Counted from the stretch's first letter, positions 42,719 through 62,519 are shown. The stretch: 62,519 nt of DNA from Candolleomyces eurysporus (GCA_027579435.1 JANBPK010001223.1:1-62519), one strand, 5' to 3'. Program-made: numbers and translations. Notes: a model not told the origin generated them from the sequence alone.

Positions 42719-43512
42719 CCATTTTTATCCATAAAACCCATGGATGAACCAAAGGGCTTTATCCATAATCCAAAGGTTAATAGCTGGATAAAAGCTCAAT
42801 CTAAAAATAGAGTAGGCTGTCAGCTGTCAAATGAAAGTCAGGCTTCTGATTCTAATTCATCTGTCAACTCAAAACTTCTTTTAATTAACTTGGTTGGAAA
42901 AGAAACAAGTGCTCTTATTGACATGCAAAAACACGGAGAGCATATTGCAACATAAGTGTCTCTTTCTCTACAGATCTAAGTTCAAAATAACATGAAACTT
43001 CACAGAATAAAAGCTGTTTCAATTCCAGACAGGAAAATCATTGTCCCAACACTAACCAACCCTAAAAACCCTAATAAACCCTAAAAGATCCCAACTAACC
43101 CTAACATATCATATTTGTTTATTTGTTTTGTTGTCAAGACATAACATAACATACCATATTTGTTCTGTTGTCAGACATATCGATTGGGGGGGGNTTTTTT
43201 TTGACAAATTCCATACTACCAACCATAAAAACCCTAATCAACCCTAAAGACCCTAACCAACCCTAAGATATTATATTTGTTTTGCTGGAAAAACATATGC
43301 TAACATACCATATTTGCTCTGTTGTCTGACATATCAATGGGGGGGCTTTTTTTGACAGGTCAGAAGTCAATGAGAAGTTGGGAACACCAAGAGAATCATT
43401 GTGTCATTGATGGGAATGATGGCATCTGGAGATTCAGTCTCAACAGAACAGGCTGAGAGTGAGTTATGGATAAGACCTCTAGGCTCATCTAGGAACTTAT
43501 GGATAAAAATGC
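42719..43512. mobile_element. TIR element inserted in gypsy gag
   Basis: A roughly 794-bp element has near-perfect inverted ends (CCATTTTTATCCATAA at the left and TTATGGATAAAAATGC at the right). Its removal joins gag codons TTER and VPLTSS in frame. A CG on each side may be a 2-bp target duplication. TATCCATAA recurs inside both ends as subterminal repeats. It contains telomere-like CCCTAA clusters (43050-43110 and 43225-43265) and a short open frame at 42740-42955. No transposase is recognised. Confidence 0.75.
43040..43350 (+). repeat. Tandem pair of about 160 bp with telomere-like CCCTAA tracts
   Basis: Two copies are each built of imperfect CCCTAA repeats, followed by CATACCATATTTG(C/T)TCTGTTGTC, GACATAT and a G-run/T-run boundary (43190-43202 and 43340-43352). 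CCCTAA is the complement of the TTAGGG telomere repeat. Confidence 0.65.
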
Positions 43513-43513
43513 C

Positions 43514-44845
43514 GTTCAGTGGTGAGCTTGTCAATTAACTGCTTCTTGTTTCCAGGGTTGATAGTTCCAGCTTTAAGGATTTCTAATCTTCTGGCTTCCA
43601 ACTTGAATTTGGCTACAAGTTTGCTGGCTCTCATCTTGTCTTGCTTGAGGTTCTTGAGTTTGGAAAGAGCGAGTTCTTCTTCATTGGAAGAGGCATAGGT
43701 GGCTGAGAGTTCCTTGATGAAGTCGTTGTATTTTCCCCAGTCTTTGGTTCCAGCGGGTTGTTCAGGTCTTTCCGTCATCCATGCTTCTGCCCAAAGGCCT
43801 GCTTCTTTGACCATATATGTAATAGTGAAGAAAATCTTCTCTGCATCGGTGGGATATTTGGTGGAGTTGAGGCCTAGGCTAAAGTTGATGCGGTATAGCC
43901 AGTATCAGAATTTGGTTCAGTTTCTGTCGAAGACTGGTGGTTTGTTTCCCCTTTTGCCATTTCCATTGTCATTAGAGTCAGTGGTGGTTTTTCGGATGGT
44001 ATATCCTTCCATGATGATCTTCTTGTTATCTTTGCTTGGTAGTTCGTGTTTGGGAAGTCAACTTCCTCTGTGGTATTGGTTTATTTTTGGGCAAGGTTGT
44101 GGGGTGCAAGTGTTAAATCATTTCCTTCATCCCACAAAGCAATCAGTCTTTTCTTTGATGTTGAATATGTGAAGTTCCTCTTCACAAATGAAGTCATCCA
44201 AGTATTTGTATAGAATGTTTTCTTTGTTTTCTTTGGTGCAGGGGGCATGAGGAACGTCAAGGACGTTGTATCAATGTCTGCAAGGCTGATCGTGACAAAA
44301 TTTGCTGGGGATTCAGGTGTAATCCAATGCTCGAGTATGGGAGTAGTGATGGGGAAGTCCTGCACAGAGTAGATTGTGATCGTTGTCAGAAATTTCAGGA
44401 TTGGTATCTGGTTCTTCATTGTTGTTGTTGTTGTCTTCTCCTTCAGCGTTTTGTTTGTCATTCTGGGGGTTTTCTTTGGATGGGGATCTTTGGTTGGCTG
44501 ATGGGGTTTCTTCTGGAGTGGGTTGTTGTCCTTTTTCCGGTGGAAGGTTTGATGTGGAAGCTTCTGGTTGCATTGGGGCATCTTCTGGGGTGTGCTGAGT
44601 TTGAGTTTCCTCTGGTAATGTTTGTGGTGTTGGTGTAGGCTGCGTCGGAGTCTGTTCTGGTAGTGCTAGGGGTTCTTCGGTTTGTGGAGCCTGTTCTGGC
44701 TGCGTCTGGGTTTGTTCTGGTTGTACTGAGGATTCTTGGGTTTGCAGGGCCTGTTCTGGCTGTGTCGGGGTTTGTTCTGGTTGTACTGATTTTCCTACAA
44801 GGAATTTGTTTTCCTTGGTGGTCAGTACAAAGTCGTTTGGATTGA
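43514..44845 (-). pseudogene. Ty3/gypsy Gag N-terminal part
   Basis: In minus sense the frame begins near FVLTTKENKFLVGKS and continues into three 20-residue repeats of the type QPEQTQTQPEQAPQ (about 44640-44800). An acidic, Asn-rich spacer follows, then a Gag core: AEAWMTERPEQPAGTKDWGK, LSKLKNLKQDKMRASKLVA. A few frameshifts lie between repeat region and core. The 5' LTR was not found, though it should lie beyond 44850. Confidence 0.75.
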
Positions 44846-45155
44846 GTTTTGAGTGTACTTGGAGTCTCTTGGGGCAGGGTTGTTTAGAACAAAGAAACCA
44901 CTCGTTGCTGTACCCAAAGTGGTAGTCTTTGTTTTTGTCAGGGGCAAATCTGTGCCTTGAATGGGAGAAATAGCATATTCAGTATACAATTTGAAAAGTG
45001 CAACTACTTGAGATGATATCAGCTTACAGTAGATCAATTTCAAATGCATATTAAACAAATTCTTCATGAACTGAGGGCTGCTGAAGCTTGACCTTTGAAG
45101 CATGCCACCAGACTAAGACCAGCAGATTCCATGAACATGTTGCATTCCAATTGCC

Positions 45156-45353
45156 TCATCTATGTTTGCAATTAGATTGGACAATGCCATGTGTGGCTGG
45201 TAGATCTTTATGATTCTGCAAAGGCAAGGATCTGCACACCCATGAGTATGCAAAATTCAGGCAGAACTTGACAAATTGACCATATAATACTTTGTAAGCC
45301 AACATTCCAGACTCAAGGTACACTTCAGCTGCATTCTCAAATCTTGAAGCCAT
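45156..45353 (-). other. Short ORF, 65 aa, unrecognised
   Basis: A minus-strand frame reads FENAAEVYLESGMLAYKVLY, then SWVCRSLPLQNHKDLPATHG. The composition is protein-like rather than random, but I cannot assign it. It lies between the gypsy element and the 3' end of the helicase gene. Confidence 0.25.
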
Positions 45354-45433
45354 AGTGAAGCAAGGCAGGACTGATATACCATTATTCTTTCCTTGAAAAG
45401 GTTACACCACTGATTTATTCTATTACATTTGTT

Positions 45434-48294
<2,861 letters not shown>

Positions 48295-48410
48295 GGTGGA
48301 GGAGGGAGAAAAAGTGTTTGGAGTTATTTACGACGCAAGTCAAGTCAGACGAACTGACTTGACCTTTCTCCTCTTACCGTCACCACCACTATCCTCTCCC
48401 TGTCTCAGCC
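48295..48410. promoter_or_regulatory. Bidirectional promoter between DHX35 and YJU2
   Basis: Only 116 bp separate the two start codons, so both genes must share regulatory sequence. The YJU2 side is pyrimidine-rich (TTTCTCCTC, CCACCACTATCC), typical of fungal initiator regions. No TATA box is visible. Confidence 0.7.
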
Positions 48411-49395
48411 ATGTCGGAGCGAAAAGGTGTGTATGCTACTCTATCCATGGCGTACAATCGAAAGCTTACTGTTTCCCCTTAGTTCTCAACAAATACTTCC
48501 CCCCNGGACTTCGATCCGAGCCTCATCCCTCGGCGAAAGGTTCCCAAGAACTCACAGCAGGTGGTACGATTAATGGCCCCGTTCTCAATGCGGTGTAATA
48601 CCTGTGGGGAGTACATTTACAAAGGGAAGAAGTTCAATGCTCGCAAGGAAACAGTTGAAGGGGAGGACTATTTCGGTATCAAAATCTTTAGGTTCTACAT
48701 CAAGTGGTGCGTCGTCGAAATTGGTTGGCTTTTCGTGTTATGCGTGCTTACATCCTTCTACAGTACCCTCTGTTCCGCTGAAATCACCTTCAAAACCGAC
48801 CCCAAGAATACCGACTACGCATCCGAGCATGGTGCCTCGCGGAACTTTGAGCCGTGGAGGGAAGAACAAGCTGTGGAGGAAGAAGACAGGCTGGCAAAGC
48901 TGGAGGAAGAGGAGAACAACCCCATGAAAGCACTCGAAAACCGGACAATAGACTCGAAACGAGAAATGGAAATCCTTGACGCTCTACAAGATATTCGGGC
49001 TCGCAATGCTCGGATAGAACGCGCGGGGCAGTCGGACGACCTCCTGGCTCGACTCGATCTGCAGACTGTAGAAGAAGACGAGGAGGACGAAGAGAAGAAG
49101 CGTTTGGATGAGGAAGACGAGAAGCTCGTTCAAGCCGTTTTCTCGAAGGTGTCGGTACCACCCACAGCGTCGACGTCGTCATCGAGTGGCGAACCCGAGA
49201 CATCGAATCTTGTTGCTCTGAAGAGGAAAGCTAATGTCGGCGATTCGGAGCCAGCCCTTGAAAAGCTTTTGTCGGAATCAGCGCGGGCACTGATTGCGTC
49301 CAAGTCCTCACTGGCGCCGCAAGCGTCGAAGAAGCGAAAGACGGATGGAGGGCTGGGTATTAAGATCGTGAAGAAGAAAAAANGCGGGGACGTGA
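48411..49395 (+). CDS. YJU2: Splicing factor YJU2 (CWC16 / CCDC94 family)
   Basis: It promotes the first catalytic step of splicing within the activated spliceosome, linked to the Prp19/NTC complex. The 16-nt first exon (MSERK) joins at 48483 to [16 protein letters not shown]. The zinc-binding core has [19 protein letters not shown] and, after a second intron, [16 protein letters not shown], giving two CxxC pairs. Then [11 protein letters not shown] and a coiled, acidic, lysine-tailed C-terminus follow. An N at 48505 inside a C run and an N at 49383 after an A run are best read as extra bases. Without the second, the protein ends KKKKAGT at 49395; with it, at 49427. Confidence 0.92.
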
Positions 49396-49495
49396 CGATG
49401 TACGATAGCTATATTGTTGTATTTTAGCGGACTTATGATGCACTTTTTCCTATTTCTGGAACTTGCTCACAACCTTGATCTCTTCCACCACCGCC

Positions 49496-50314
49496 ATGGG
49501 CAGCAGAGAGGAATTCCCGAAGATATCTGTCGACAAGATTGAGAACTGGAATCGAGTCGCGTCAAACTGCAGAAAGTCGAGCGCAAGGGTTGCAGAAGCC
49601 CTGGCTGCAGACGCAAACCTGTCCAGCGCGGAGCGGGATTTGGTGTCTAAATACATGGATGAGGTTCGTCGTCGCGCTTCCTCGCCACTCCCATCCTCCC
49701 CACCAATGGGTCGTATAGTACGTCAACCAGGCATTTCTCAACTCTCAACCAAATCTACGCGTCAATGGGCATTCCTTTGCTTCACTTCAGAGTCATGGTG
49801 CATCTACTCCCTTTCATCCCGCGGGTTGAGCTGATCATTTCACAGAAACCGAAACCTTTGACGAGGCCCTTGATCGACGCGTCTGGTCCTTGGCTGATAC
49901 TCGCCTTCAGTGGCACAAGCGACTAGCAGAGAACAGACGGACAGTCCCCGGCGAAATTCGAGACAGTGTTGCCCAGCTGCTTGAGCAACACCGAACCCTC
50001 GACGAGGATAACGACGCTTCCGTGGGTGCCACTGAGGCGGAAACGAGTACAGATGCTGAAGGTAGGGACTCAAGCACCGCTGTTTCTCGACAAACGGCTT
50101 ACCTGTTAGCGAAAGACCTTGATATAGCCTCTCTTTCTGAGTCTGTGAAGATAAATACCGCGTTTGCAGAGGAGCTTGCTCAGGTACGCGCCCTTTGCTA
50201 TTTGAGTATATTACAGGGGTTAATGGAAGCGTACAACAGACTATACCAATGCAAGAAGACAGAGGCAAGCGCGTGAAAGTGGTGTCTGCAGAAATCAAAG
50301 CATTGCGGCCATGA
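49496..50314 (+). CDS. Mis14/NSL1-like kinetochore protein
   Basis: It is probably a subunit of the Mis12 (MIND) complex that links centromere and outer kinetochore. Exon 1 reads MGSREEFPKISVDKIENWNR. After an intron (about 49714-49846), TFDEALDRRVWSLADTRLQW and KRLAENRRTVPGEI match the conserved Mis14 block (FD..LD.RV...ELRR..P). An intron from 50183 to about 50238 joins AEELAQ to TIPMQEDRGKRVKVVSAEIK, ending at 50314. This gives a better family-like tail than reading through to 50276. Identity rests on the central motif and size only. It lies 100 bp after YJU2 on the same strand and ends 93 bp from the GAR1 stop. Confidence 0.65.
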
Positions 50315-50407
50315 ATGTCAAACGAGATTCGCCGCTTGGTGTCTGGGGGACCAAAACTGGGAGTCAAAATCGGTACACAGGATGTTTTGCTCATCCTCGA
50401 AGGGCGG

Positions 50408-51165
50408 TTATGATCCTCTGTATCCGCCCCGACCTCCACCCCTTCCGCCAAATCCTCCACGGCCTCCACCAAAGCCACGACCCCCTCCTGGCCCGCCGCG
50501 TCCTCCCCTTGGTGCAAATCCACCACGACCACCACCACGACCTCCGCGAGGGGGTCCGCCTCTTCCACCACGGCCTCCGCGTCCGCCTGCTCCACCACGT
50601 CCCGGCTCTATAAAATTCCAATTGATTAGTACCCTGTTCATTGAAACGATGTATTTGAAGCGCACTTTTGACACCTAGTGTAAAGTTATCAGCGTAACTC
50701 TCTTGAAAGCACAATAGACAGATCTTACCTCCTGCGACTTTGGGTTTGGGCAGAAACCGTTCAATAGGAAGCAGCTTATCGCTTCCAATGTAGACTTTGT
50801 CGCCTTTTTTAAAGCTGCTGGCGATGACGCCGTTTTCCATTTTGATAGAGAAGTAAACTTCGTTGATAGGACCCAGAATTTCATCGACCTTTCCGATTTG
50901 CGACTTGTTTTGCAGATAAATTGGTGCGTTGAAATAAGGAACCTTATCGGGCATCAGAGATGAGCAGAGCATCTCATCTTCTACAGCGTGCATAAACGTG
51001 CCCATCTCTAAAAAAAAAAGGTCAACGTCGTTGAGAATTGAGATGCGAGCAGGACCGACCAAGAACCTGATCAGGAGGGCCATTGTCTCTCTGGAAACCT
51101 CCTGGACGCCCTCCACGGAAACTTCCTCGCCCACCAGCGCCCCTGGAACCGCCGCGAAAAGACAT
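50408..51165 (-). CDS. GAR1: H/ACA snoRNP subunit GAR1
   Basis: It is the nucleolar protein of box H/ACA ribonucleoproteins that guide rRNA pseudouridylation. The N-terminal RGG region starts [16 protein letters not shown]. After an intron, [50 protein letters not shown] and [14 protein letters not shown] [15 protein letters not shown] form the conserved core, and a second intron leads to a long C-terminal RGG tail ending GGYRGS. This is the classic RGG-core-RGG layout. Splice junctions G/GTCGGT and GAG/GTAAGA keep the frame. Divergent from PEX6, 129 bp between start codons. Confidence 0.95.
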
Positions 51166-51294
51166 TTGGGAGTTGGAGGAGAAAATGGAAAAGTGTGGTT
51201 CTGGAGAGCTGATGGCAGAGTGATGGCCGGTCAAAAAATTCGATTCCGCCCGTCCGGCTACTTATGGCTCTCAATACCCGCTGCTGCCTTCCCC
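51166..51294. promoter_or_regulatory. Shared promoter region of GAR1 and PEX6
   Basis: 129 bp lie between divergent start codons with no room for separate promoters. No clear TATA box is visible. Confidence 0.6.
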
Positions 51295-55244
<3,950 letters not shown>

Positions 55245-55379
55245 TAATAGCCGATGATCGATGATACACGCACGGGCAAAAATACAAGGGGGCGGTAAAT
55301 ATCGTACCTTACGTTCTATAATATCAGTGTCAGTATAAGTGCAATAGTCAGTGAGATGCCAAAAAAANTCAAAATCTAA

Positions 55380-57629
55380 TCAAAACCACTGCTTGGACTG
55401 GAAACCAATTTTTTCCAAGAGTTGTTTAATGCTAGATGGTACGTAGGTGAGCGCCTTGGATGCGAACTTGACGGGGCTGCCGATTGTCTCGGCCCTAGGA
55501 ACGAAGCGTGAGGTTGGTGATGAATAGGCTGGAATGGAAAACTTACTGGTAAGCAACCTTTCCATCGATCCAGGTCTCGAGACGGAGCAAAGGCCTGGTC
55601 TTGTTGGTCGTATCGACTTCAATAGAAGACCTGACAGTCTGTTAGTGGACTGAATGGTCCTTGAACAGGGAGCAACATACCATTTCACGGTGCCTCTCGC
55701 AATATATTCCAACACCTTCTCTCGAGGAATTTCTTCATCGAAAGTCTCAACCTGAGGGCCATCTTCCGTCAAAGTAACCTCGGTTCTCGTCCTTTGAACC
55801 ACCTCTTCACTCTGCAACTTGAGGGTGCGAACAAATGGGATGTAAAACATATTCAGAGGACTTGTAGAGATCTCTTGGACAGGGTATGATCCTTCACTCT
55901 CTCCTGTGAATTCAATGGCAGCAAACTCGTGACGATCACCCGAGAGGATGAAAACGTTGGGAACAGAGTGCAAATCTTGCAAGATCTGGGTCTTCTCTAC
56001 TTGATATCCACCCCACGAGTCCTTGACTGCGTCGTGGCCCCAAAGAGAGGTGAATGGAACGGAAGAGACGATAAACTTGAACGTTGCAGTATTGTTGACC
56101 TAATACCAGTATCAGTTTCGCGGAGATGAACAGGCTAAGAAAAGCAACGCGCCTTGGCAAGCCATGAGTTGAACGCCTCCAACTGTTTCTCCCCCAGCAT
56201 CGTTCGTTCAAGGGGCGAGACGGTTTCGGGATCGGAGCGATAGCGGCGAGTATCCATAACGAAGAATGCGACGTCGCCATAAGTGAAATTGAAATAATGG
56301 TCACCAAGGGCAGGCGAATCATAGTTGACAGCACCGTTGTAGAGCTTGAATGCGTTCGCTGCGGTAGGATATGGTGAGGGATCTAAACCGCTACCACCGT
56401 AGTTGTTGATGATCTGGACTCGGGAGCTTAACTGGGAATGCGCTGCCAGGCTTTCAGCGATCAACGCACCTCGTGGTCGTCGTAAGCATGCAGCATGGCT
56501 ACCAGAAAATTTAGAATTTAGTGTCGGAAAAGACCCAGAAAAAAAAAAGTACATACGAAGATGTTCATAGATCTTTCTATAGCTAGCGCTTGCATAGGTC
56601 CTTCGATAAAGACGGAGGTACGCGTCCTCGTCGTCTCCAAAGTAAACTGGCACATCGGCGTAGATAAAGTCACCCAAGAAAAGCATAAACTTGGGGAAAA
56701 TGGAGGTGACTGGAGCAGAGGTGACAATCTCCGTCTCATTGCTTGCAGCTGAATCTGTTTCGTTTGTCTCAGCTGCTAGAACGGACGCAATGGGCGCGGG
56801 TGGGGGTGTGAGAGACTGGCTGAGGAGTTCAAAGCCTTGGATGTTATTTCTTGCCAATGGCCCTTTGTAGGGGAAATTTGGGGTGATGCAGGACGAGACA
56901 ATGAACTTGAAATGAGAGCCTGAATTGAGGCGCGGGTCGGGGAAGGTCTGGAAGTGAATGGGAGCTCTGGGATAAGGAAGCAAGATCCCGTCGGCGCTAG
57001 AGAAGATGTCTGGACAATGGTTAAAGAAACTCGCGAGCTATGCAAAGACCACACTCACATTCATATTTGGTATCGGGCCAAAGGTTTCCGAGACGAGTGG
57101 CGTTCACCCAGTCGTTGTCCTTGGACAGAGTAATGAACGGTCCGTCTTGCCAAGAGGCGACGGACTGGGTGACCTCGCGGTAGAGAATTTGGACTTCGTG
57201 CTCAGTCTCATTGACCAAAGGATACCTGAGCATGATCTTGGCTGCATCAGGATACACGGCTCCAACTCGGGTGAAAGTGACGTCTTGCTCTGGGAAAAGG
57301 AGAGGATTGAGGGCAAGGTCGAGACTGGCCAGTAAAAGGCCGGTGTTGATGAGGACATTGAGGACATTGGGCAGACGATCTCGCGTCTTGAGCCCTAGGA
57401 GGACGGCGGCCAGTGGGGAGGGGTCCTTGTCCTTTGGCTGCGATGTCTTTGCATCAGGATCGTGGGGCTCTGGGGCGGTGGAGAGGGAGAGATAGAGTGC
57501 AGAGAGGTAGCCGAGGTGGAGGAGAGGGAGGACCGGGATCGCAAGGCGGGTGGGGATTATCTGGAGAAATACATAGGCAAAAAGACGGAAAAGGGTGGAG
57601 AAAATGGGGGGCAGGAGGGCGAGGGACAT
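55380..57629 (-). CDS. Membrane-anchored PhoD-like metallophosphatase
   Basis: A calcineurin-like phosphatase of the PhoD family; substrate unknown, probably a phosphodiester or phosphomonoester outside the cytosol. The N-terminus has two or three hydrophobic segments (IFSTLFRLFAYVFL, AIPVLPLLHLGYLSALYL, VLINTGLLLASLDLAL), so it is membrane-anchored. After an Fn3-like or PhoD N-domain (VGAVYPDAAKIMLRY), the catalytic motifs follow in order: SSCITPNFP, FLGDFIYAD, HAYDDHE/IINNYGG joined over an intron, FFVMDTRRYRS, and ILSGDRHEFAAIE. A tail with SYPVQEISTSPLN ends at KQWF. Several short introns are present. The N at 55367 is in the 3' flank. Divergent from MIC19 by 69 bp. Confidence 0.88.
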
Positions 57630-57698
57630 GGTGGCCAGAAGGCAAGGCGGGCTCTGACATTCACACGTGACATCACCGACTTGTTTCTCGCTTTCATC
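57630..57698. promoter_or_regulatory. Shared promoter of PhoD-like phosphatase and MIC19
   Basis: Only 69 bp lie between divergent ATG codons, the shortest of the three head-to-head spacers in the window. The two 5' UTRs must be very short or the transcripts must overlap. Confidence 0.55.
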
Positions 57699-58399
57699 AT
57701 GGGTGCCGGTCAGTCAAAGCCAGAGGCAGACGAAAAGGTTTTCCAGAACCAAGTCCCCATCTCTGTGAGCTCTGTTCCTTGCATTCTGCTGTCGTCCATC
57801 TCACAACCTCGCCCCAGTTCTCCCCAGATGTCGTCAACCAGCTCTCCGACAACCTCGAGACCACCGAAACCACCCCCCAGCGCCAGTCCCTAATCGACTC
57901 CCACATCCGCGCTCGCATCCAGGGCGAACTCGAGCACCTCAGGAGGGAGGAAGAGGACGTGCGCCAGCAAATTGAGCATGCCCTCGAGAAGGAGAACCTC
58001 GACCGCGAGAAGGGCATGGCAGGCGACGCCTCGGCCAATGACGGGACCACCTCTGGCGACGTCAAAACCAGTGCTGCCCTCTTCGGTGACCTTGAAGAAA
58101 TCCGGAATAAAATTAACAAATACCATGCCAAACGCGACCTCTCAGAATATCCAGAGGTGCAGGCTGCAGGCTCCGTCTTGGCCGAATGCTACCGGTCGGT
58201 CACTCGACTCTTCACACTTTTACAACATATTGATTCCTATTTGCTAGACGAAACGCAACCACCTCGTTGAACTGCTGGAAAGAGGTAGAAAGCTTCAAGT
58301 CCACTGTCGCCAAACTCGAGCAGGTGAGTCCAAACTCGTCACCCGTGTCTCCTTCCTCTCTCACCATCACAATTGCAGGAGTACCTCAAGTCACTGTAA
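57699..58399 (+). CDS. MIC19: MICOS subunit MIC19
   Basis: It is a peripheral inner-membrane protein of the mitochondrial contact-site complex, needed at cristae junctions. MGAGQSKPEADEK is a strong N-myristoylation signal, as in known MIC19 proteins. After intron 1, FSPDVVNQLSDNLE, RIQGELEHLRREEEDVRQQI (coiled coil) and FGDLEEIRNKI match the fungal family. The C-terminal CHCH-like pair is ECYR joined over an intron to RNATTSLNCWKEVESFK, giving Cys-x10-Cys. A last tiny exon adds EYLKSL and stops at 58399. Ends 54 bp from the next gene's stop. Confidence 0.9.
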
Positions 58400-58453
58400 T
58401 ACGTGTTACTGTGCATGTCCATCTTAGACGCAATAGATTAATGGCTTCTGCTA

Positions 58454-59364
58454 TCACAACGCAACCCCCATTGGCACTACCCGACTGCTCTGTCCGTCAG
58501 TGTCCGAAAGCGACCCAACCAGGGTAGCCCTCTGTGACATCTCCTCCCGCGCGTGCCTACTTGACCGACTGAACAAAAAGTCCAAACTAGATGTCCATGA
58601 CCATCTATTCAAACTTCTAACCTTGCTCTCCTCATCAATTGTGACGGGCCGTCTCTCTTCCCGCGGGTAGCGCTCAATGTCCACCTCACGCAGTCGTCGT
58701 CCGCGGTTCTCGTCCACAGGTAGGTTTGGCCCGGGAGCTTCCCTCGAATTCCGGACGTTCGAAATCCTGGCTTTCCGCTGCACCCTCTTCGCCGGTGGTG
58801 GGATCTGCAAAGTGTTTGTATGCGCACTATAGTTGTTTCCGCTCCCGTTCCGTTCTCCGGTCGTTGCAAACTTGACTTGCTTCTCCAAAGGCCGTCCATG
58901 CATCTGCCGAGCGCGTTTCTGAGGTCGAGGTCTGCTAATTCCGCCTGAATTGCGAAGGGTGTTATACCTCGTTGCCTAAGATCAATTCATTGTCGATTGA
59001 GCTTCTATCATCGCGAAGCACCCGTTCCGTCGAGTGCGCATGATAGCATGTTTTTGCTCACCGCTTCTCTCCTTTGCTTCTCTGCTGCCCGGTCGATCGA
59101 CCGTCCCCACCAAATCCAAGCGATAGTCGCGCCGATGGCAAGTACTACACCTGCAGCAACTCCACCAGCAATAGCTGCAACTGGTATCCTGCTCTTGGTC
59201 GATGCATTGAGAGTGGGTACCGCGATAGCGCTGGGAGGAGCCTTGTAGAGTGTGGTCGTAACGATACTCGGCTGACCGAGAATCGTTGTAGTAGCGTACA
59301 CGACGGACATGGTCAGTGCCAAATACAGGAAGAAAAAGAGGAGAACAGCGAACGAAAGAGGCAC
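58454..59364 (-). CDS. Single-pass membrane protein with short extracellular domain
   Basis: Function unknown. It has a hydrophobic N-terminus (FAVLLFFFLYLALT), a short Thr/Ser region (TTTILGQPSIVTTTLY), a small-residue-rich transmembrane helix (VAAIAGGVAAGVVLAIGATI), then after one intron a basic cytosolic tail with RWSWTSSLDFLF near the C-terminus. This plan is common among basidiomycete surface proteins. The start is unsure: 59364 is not an ATG in this frame, the first in-frame ATG is at 59310 (MSVVYATTT), and an upstream mini-exon (MNAKKTAW, about 59420) would need an intron of only 32 nt. Confidence 0.6.
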
Positions 59365-59540
59365 ATCGTCCTAAGCAAAGAAAGAAGACGTGATATTGTC
59401 ACCCACGCAGTCTTTTTAGCATTCATCAGCGGTACGCCATACCAAACAAGCAAAGCCTCGAGGCAATTAGGAAGATCAAAAATAATGACCTGTAAATACA
59501 TTTAAAAACAATACAACTCGTACACATCGTCGTCGAAGCT

Positions 59541-62326
<2,786 letters not shown>

Positions 62327-62519
62327 GGTGGATGGTGGGCGTCTTGGAGCGCTGGCGGGACGGTTGGGCAGGGCTGAGTCAGCATGGCACGTGCACGGTG
62401 TTTATGAGAGCCGGTGAATNATCGCTGGACGGCGGGGGGGGCGTTGNCCATGCCCTGGAAATGAGGCACTGACGAGCAGTCCCCACCCGGGCTGCAGAGA
62501 AAATACAAAATTGCAGAGT

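Noticed and set aside
43040..43270. A true chromosome end
   Set aside because: The CCCTAA repeats are imperfect, short and embedded in a mobile element within continuous sequence, so this is not a telomere.
48561..49427. YJU2 ending at 49427 ([12 protein letters not shown])
   Set aside because: This tail appears only if the N after the A run is counted as a base. Without it the frame ends KKKKAGT at 49395, which fits better.
49890..50276. Mis14-like protein ending LYQCKKTEASA at 50276
   Set aside because: It requires reading through a good intron (GTACGC to ACAACAG). The spliced alternative gives a longer, more family-like helix ending at 50314.
50382..50678. Plus-strand proline-rich ORF (PPRPP repeats)
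   Set aside because: It is the antisense reading of the GAR1 glycine/arginine-rich tail, which has full family support on the minus strand.

Overview
This window looks like a scaffold from an agaricomycete (mushroom-forming basidiomycete) genome. The evidence is short introns of about 50 nt, divergently paired housekeeping genes with fungal-type proteins, and transposons typical of that class (Plavaka-type DNA transposon, chromodomain Ty3/gypsy, Ty1/copia with half-tRNA priming). A more precise placement is not possible from sequence alone. The assembly carries isolated N bases, many of them directly after homopolymers; in several reading frames the N behaves as an extra base, as expected from a homopolymer-error-prone platform.

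Layout. (1) 1-16.1 kb is a nest of retroelements: fragments of a multicopy agaricomycete protein family, three LTR-bearing arrangements of two related copia families (LTR1 about 250-270 bp, LTR2 about 370-435 bp), and LINE fragments. Two copia gag-pol copies lie on the minus strand (5.1-8.75 kb, nearly open; 8.8-13.2 kb, broken, with the integrase core deleted and a LINE inserted). An LTR2-leader-gag unit at 3.7-4.9 kb faces a second one at 13.0-14.3 kb as a large inverted repeat. (2) 16.1-36.6 kb is AT-rich and mostly decayed: a MITE-like pair, a Tc1-like transposase remnant, a 1.5-kb palindromic foldback, a Plavaka-type transposase relic (24.5-28.2 kb), two copies of a third LTR/gag family, and a small intact orphan ORF behind a TATA box. 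(3) 37.3-44.9 kb is a minus-strand Tf2/Ty3-like chromovirus, itself broken by other insertions, one of which is a 0.8-kb terminal-inverted-repeat element carrying telomere-like CCCTAA tracts. (4) 45.4-62.3 kb is compact, conserved host sequence with nine genes: DHX35-like helicase (-), YJU2 (+), a Mis14/NSL1-like kinetochore protein (+), GAR1 (-), PEX6 (+), a membrane-anchored PhoD-like phosphatase (-), MIC19 (+), a single-pass membrane protein (-) and CEF1/CDC5 (-).

How the genes work together. Three of the nine host genes (DHX35, YJU2, CEF1) encode spliceosome-associated proteins, and DHX35 and YJU2 share a 116-bp intergenic promoter. GAR1/PEX6 and PhoD/MIC19 are two further head-to-head pairs, alternating with tail-to-tail ends only 54-135 bp apart. 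The most unusual structural signal is in the copia LTRs. Both LTR families contain a 49-59 nt segment with a consensus 5' splice site, a branch-like CTGAC or TACTAAC and a terminal CAG. The segment is bounded by a tandem duplication in most copies, and two sibling LTR2 copies lack it exactly, as if it were an intron carried inside the LTR.
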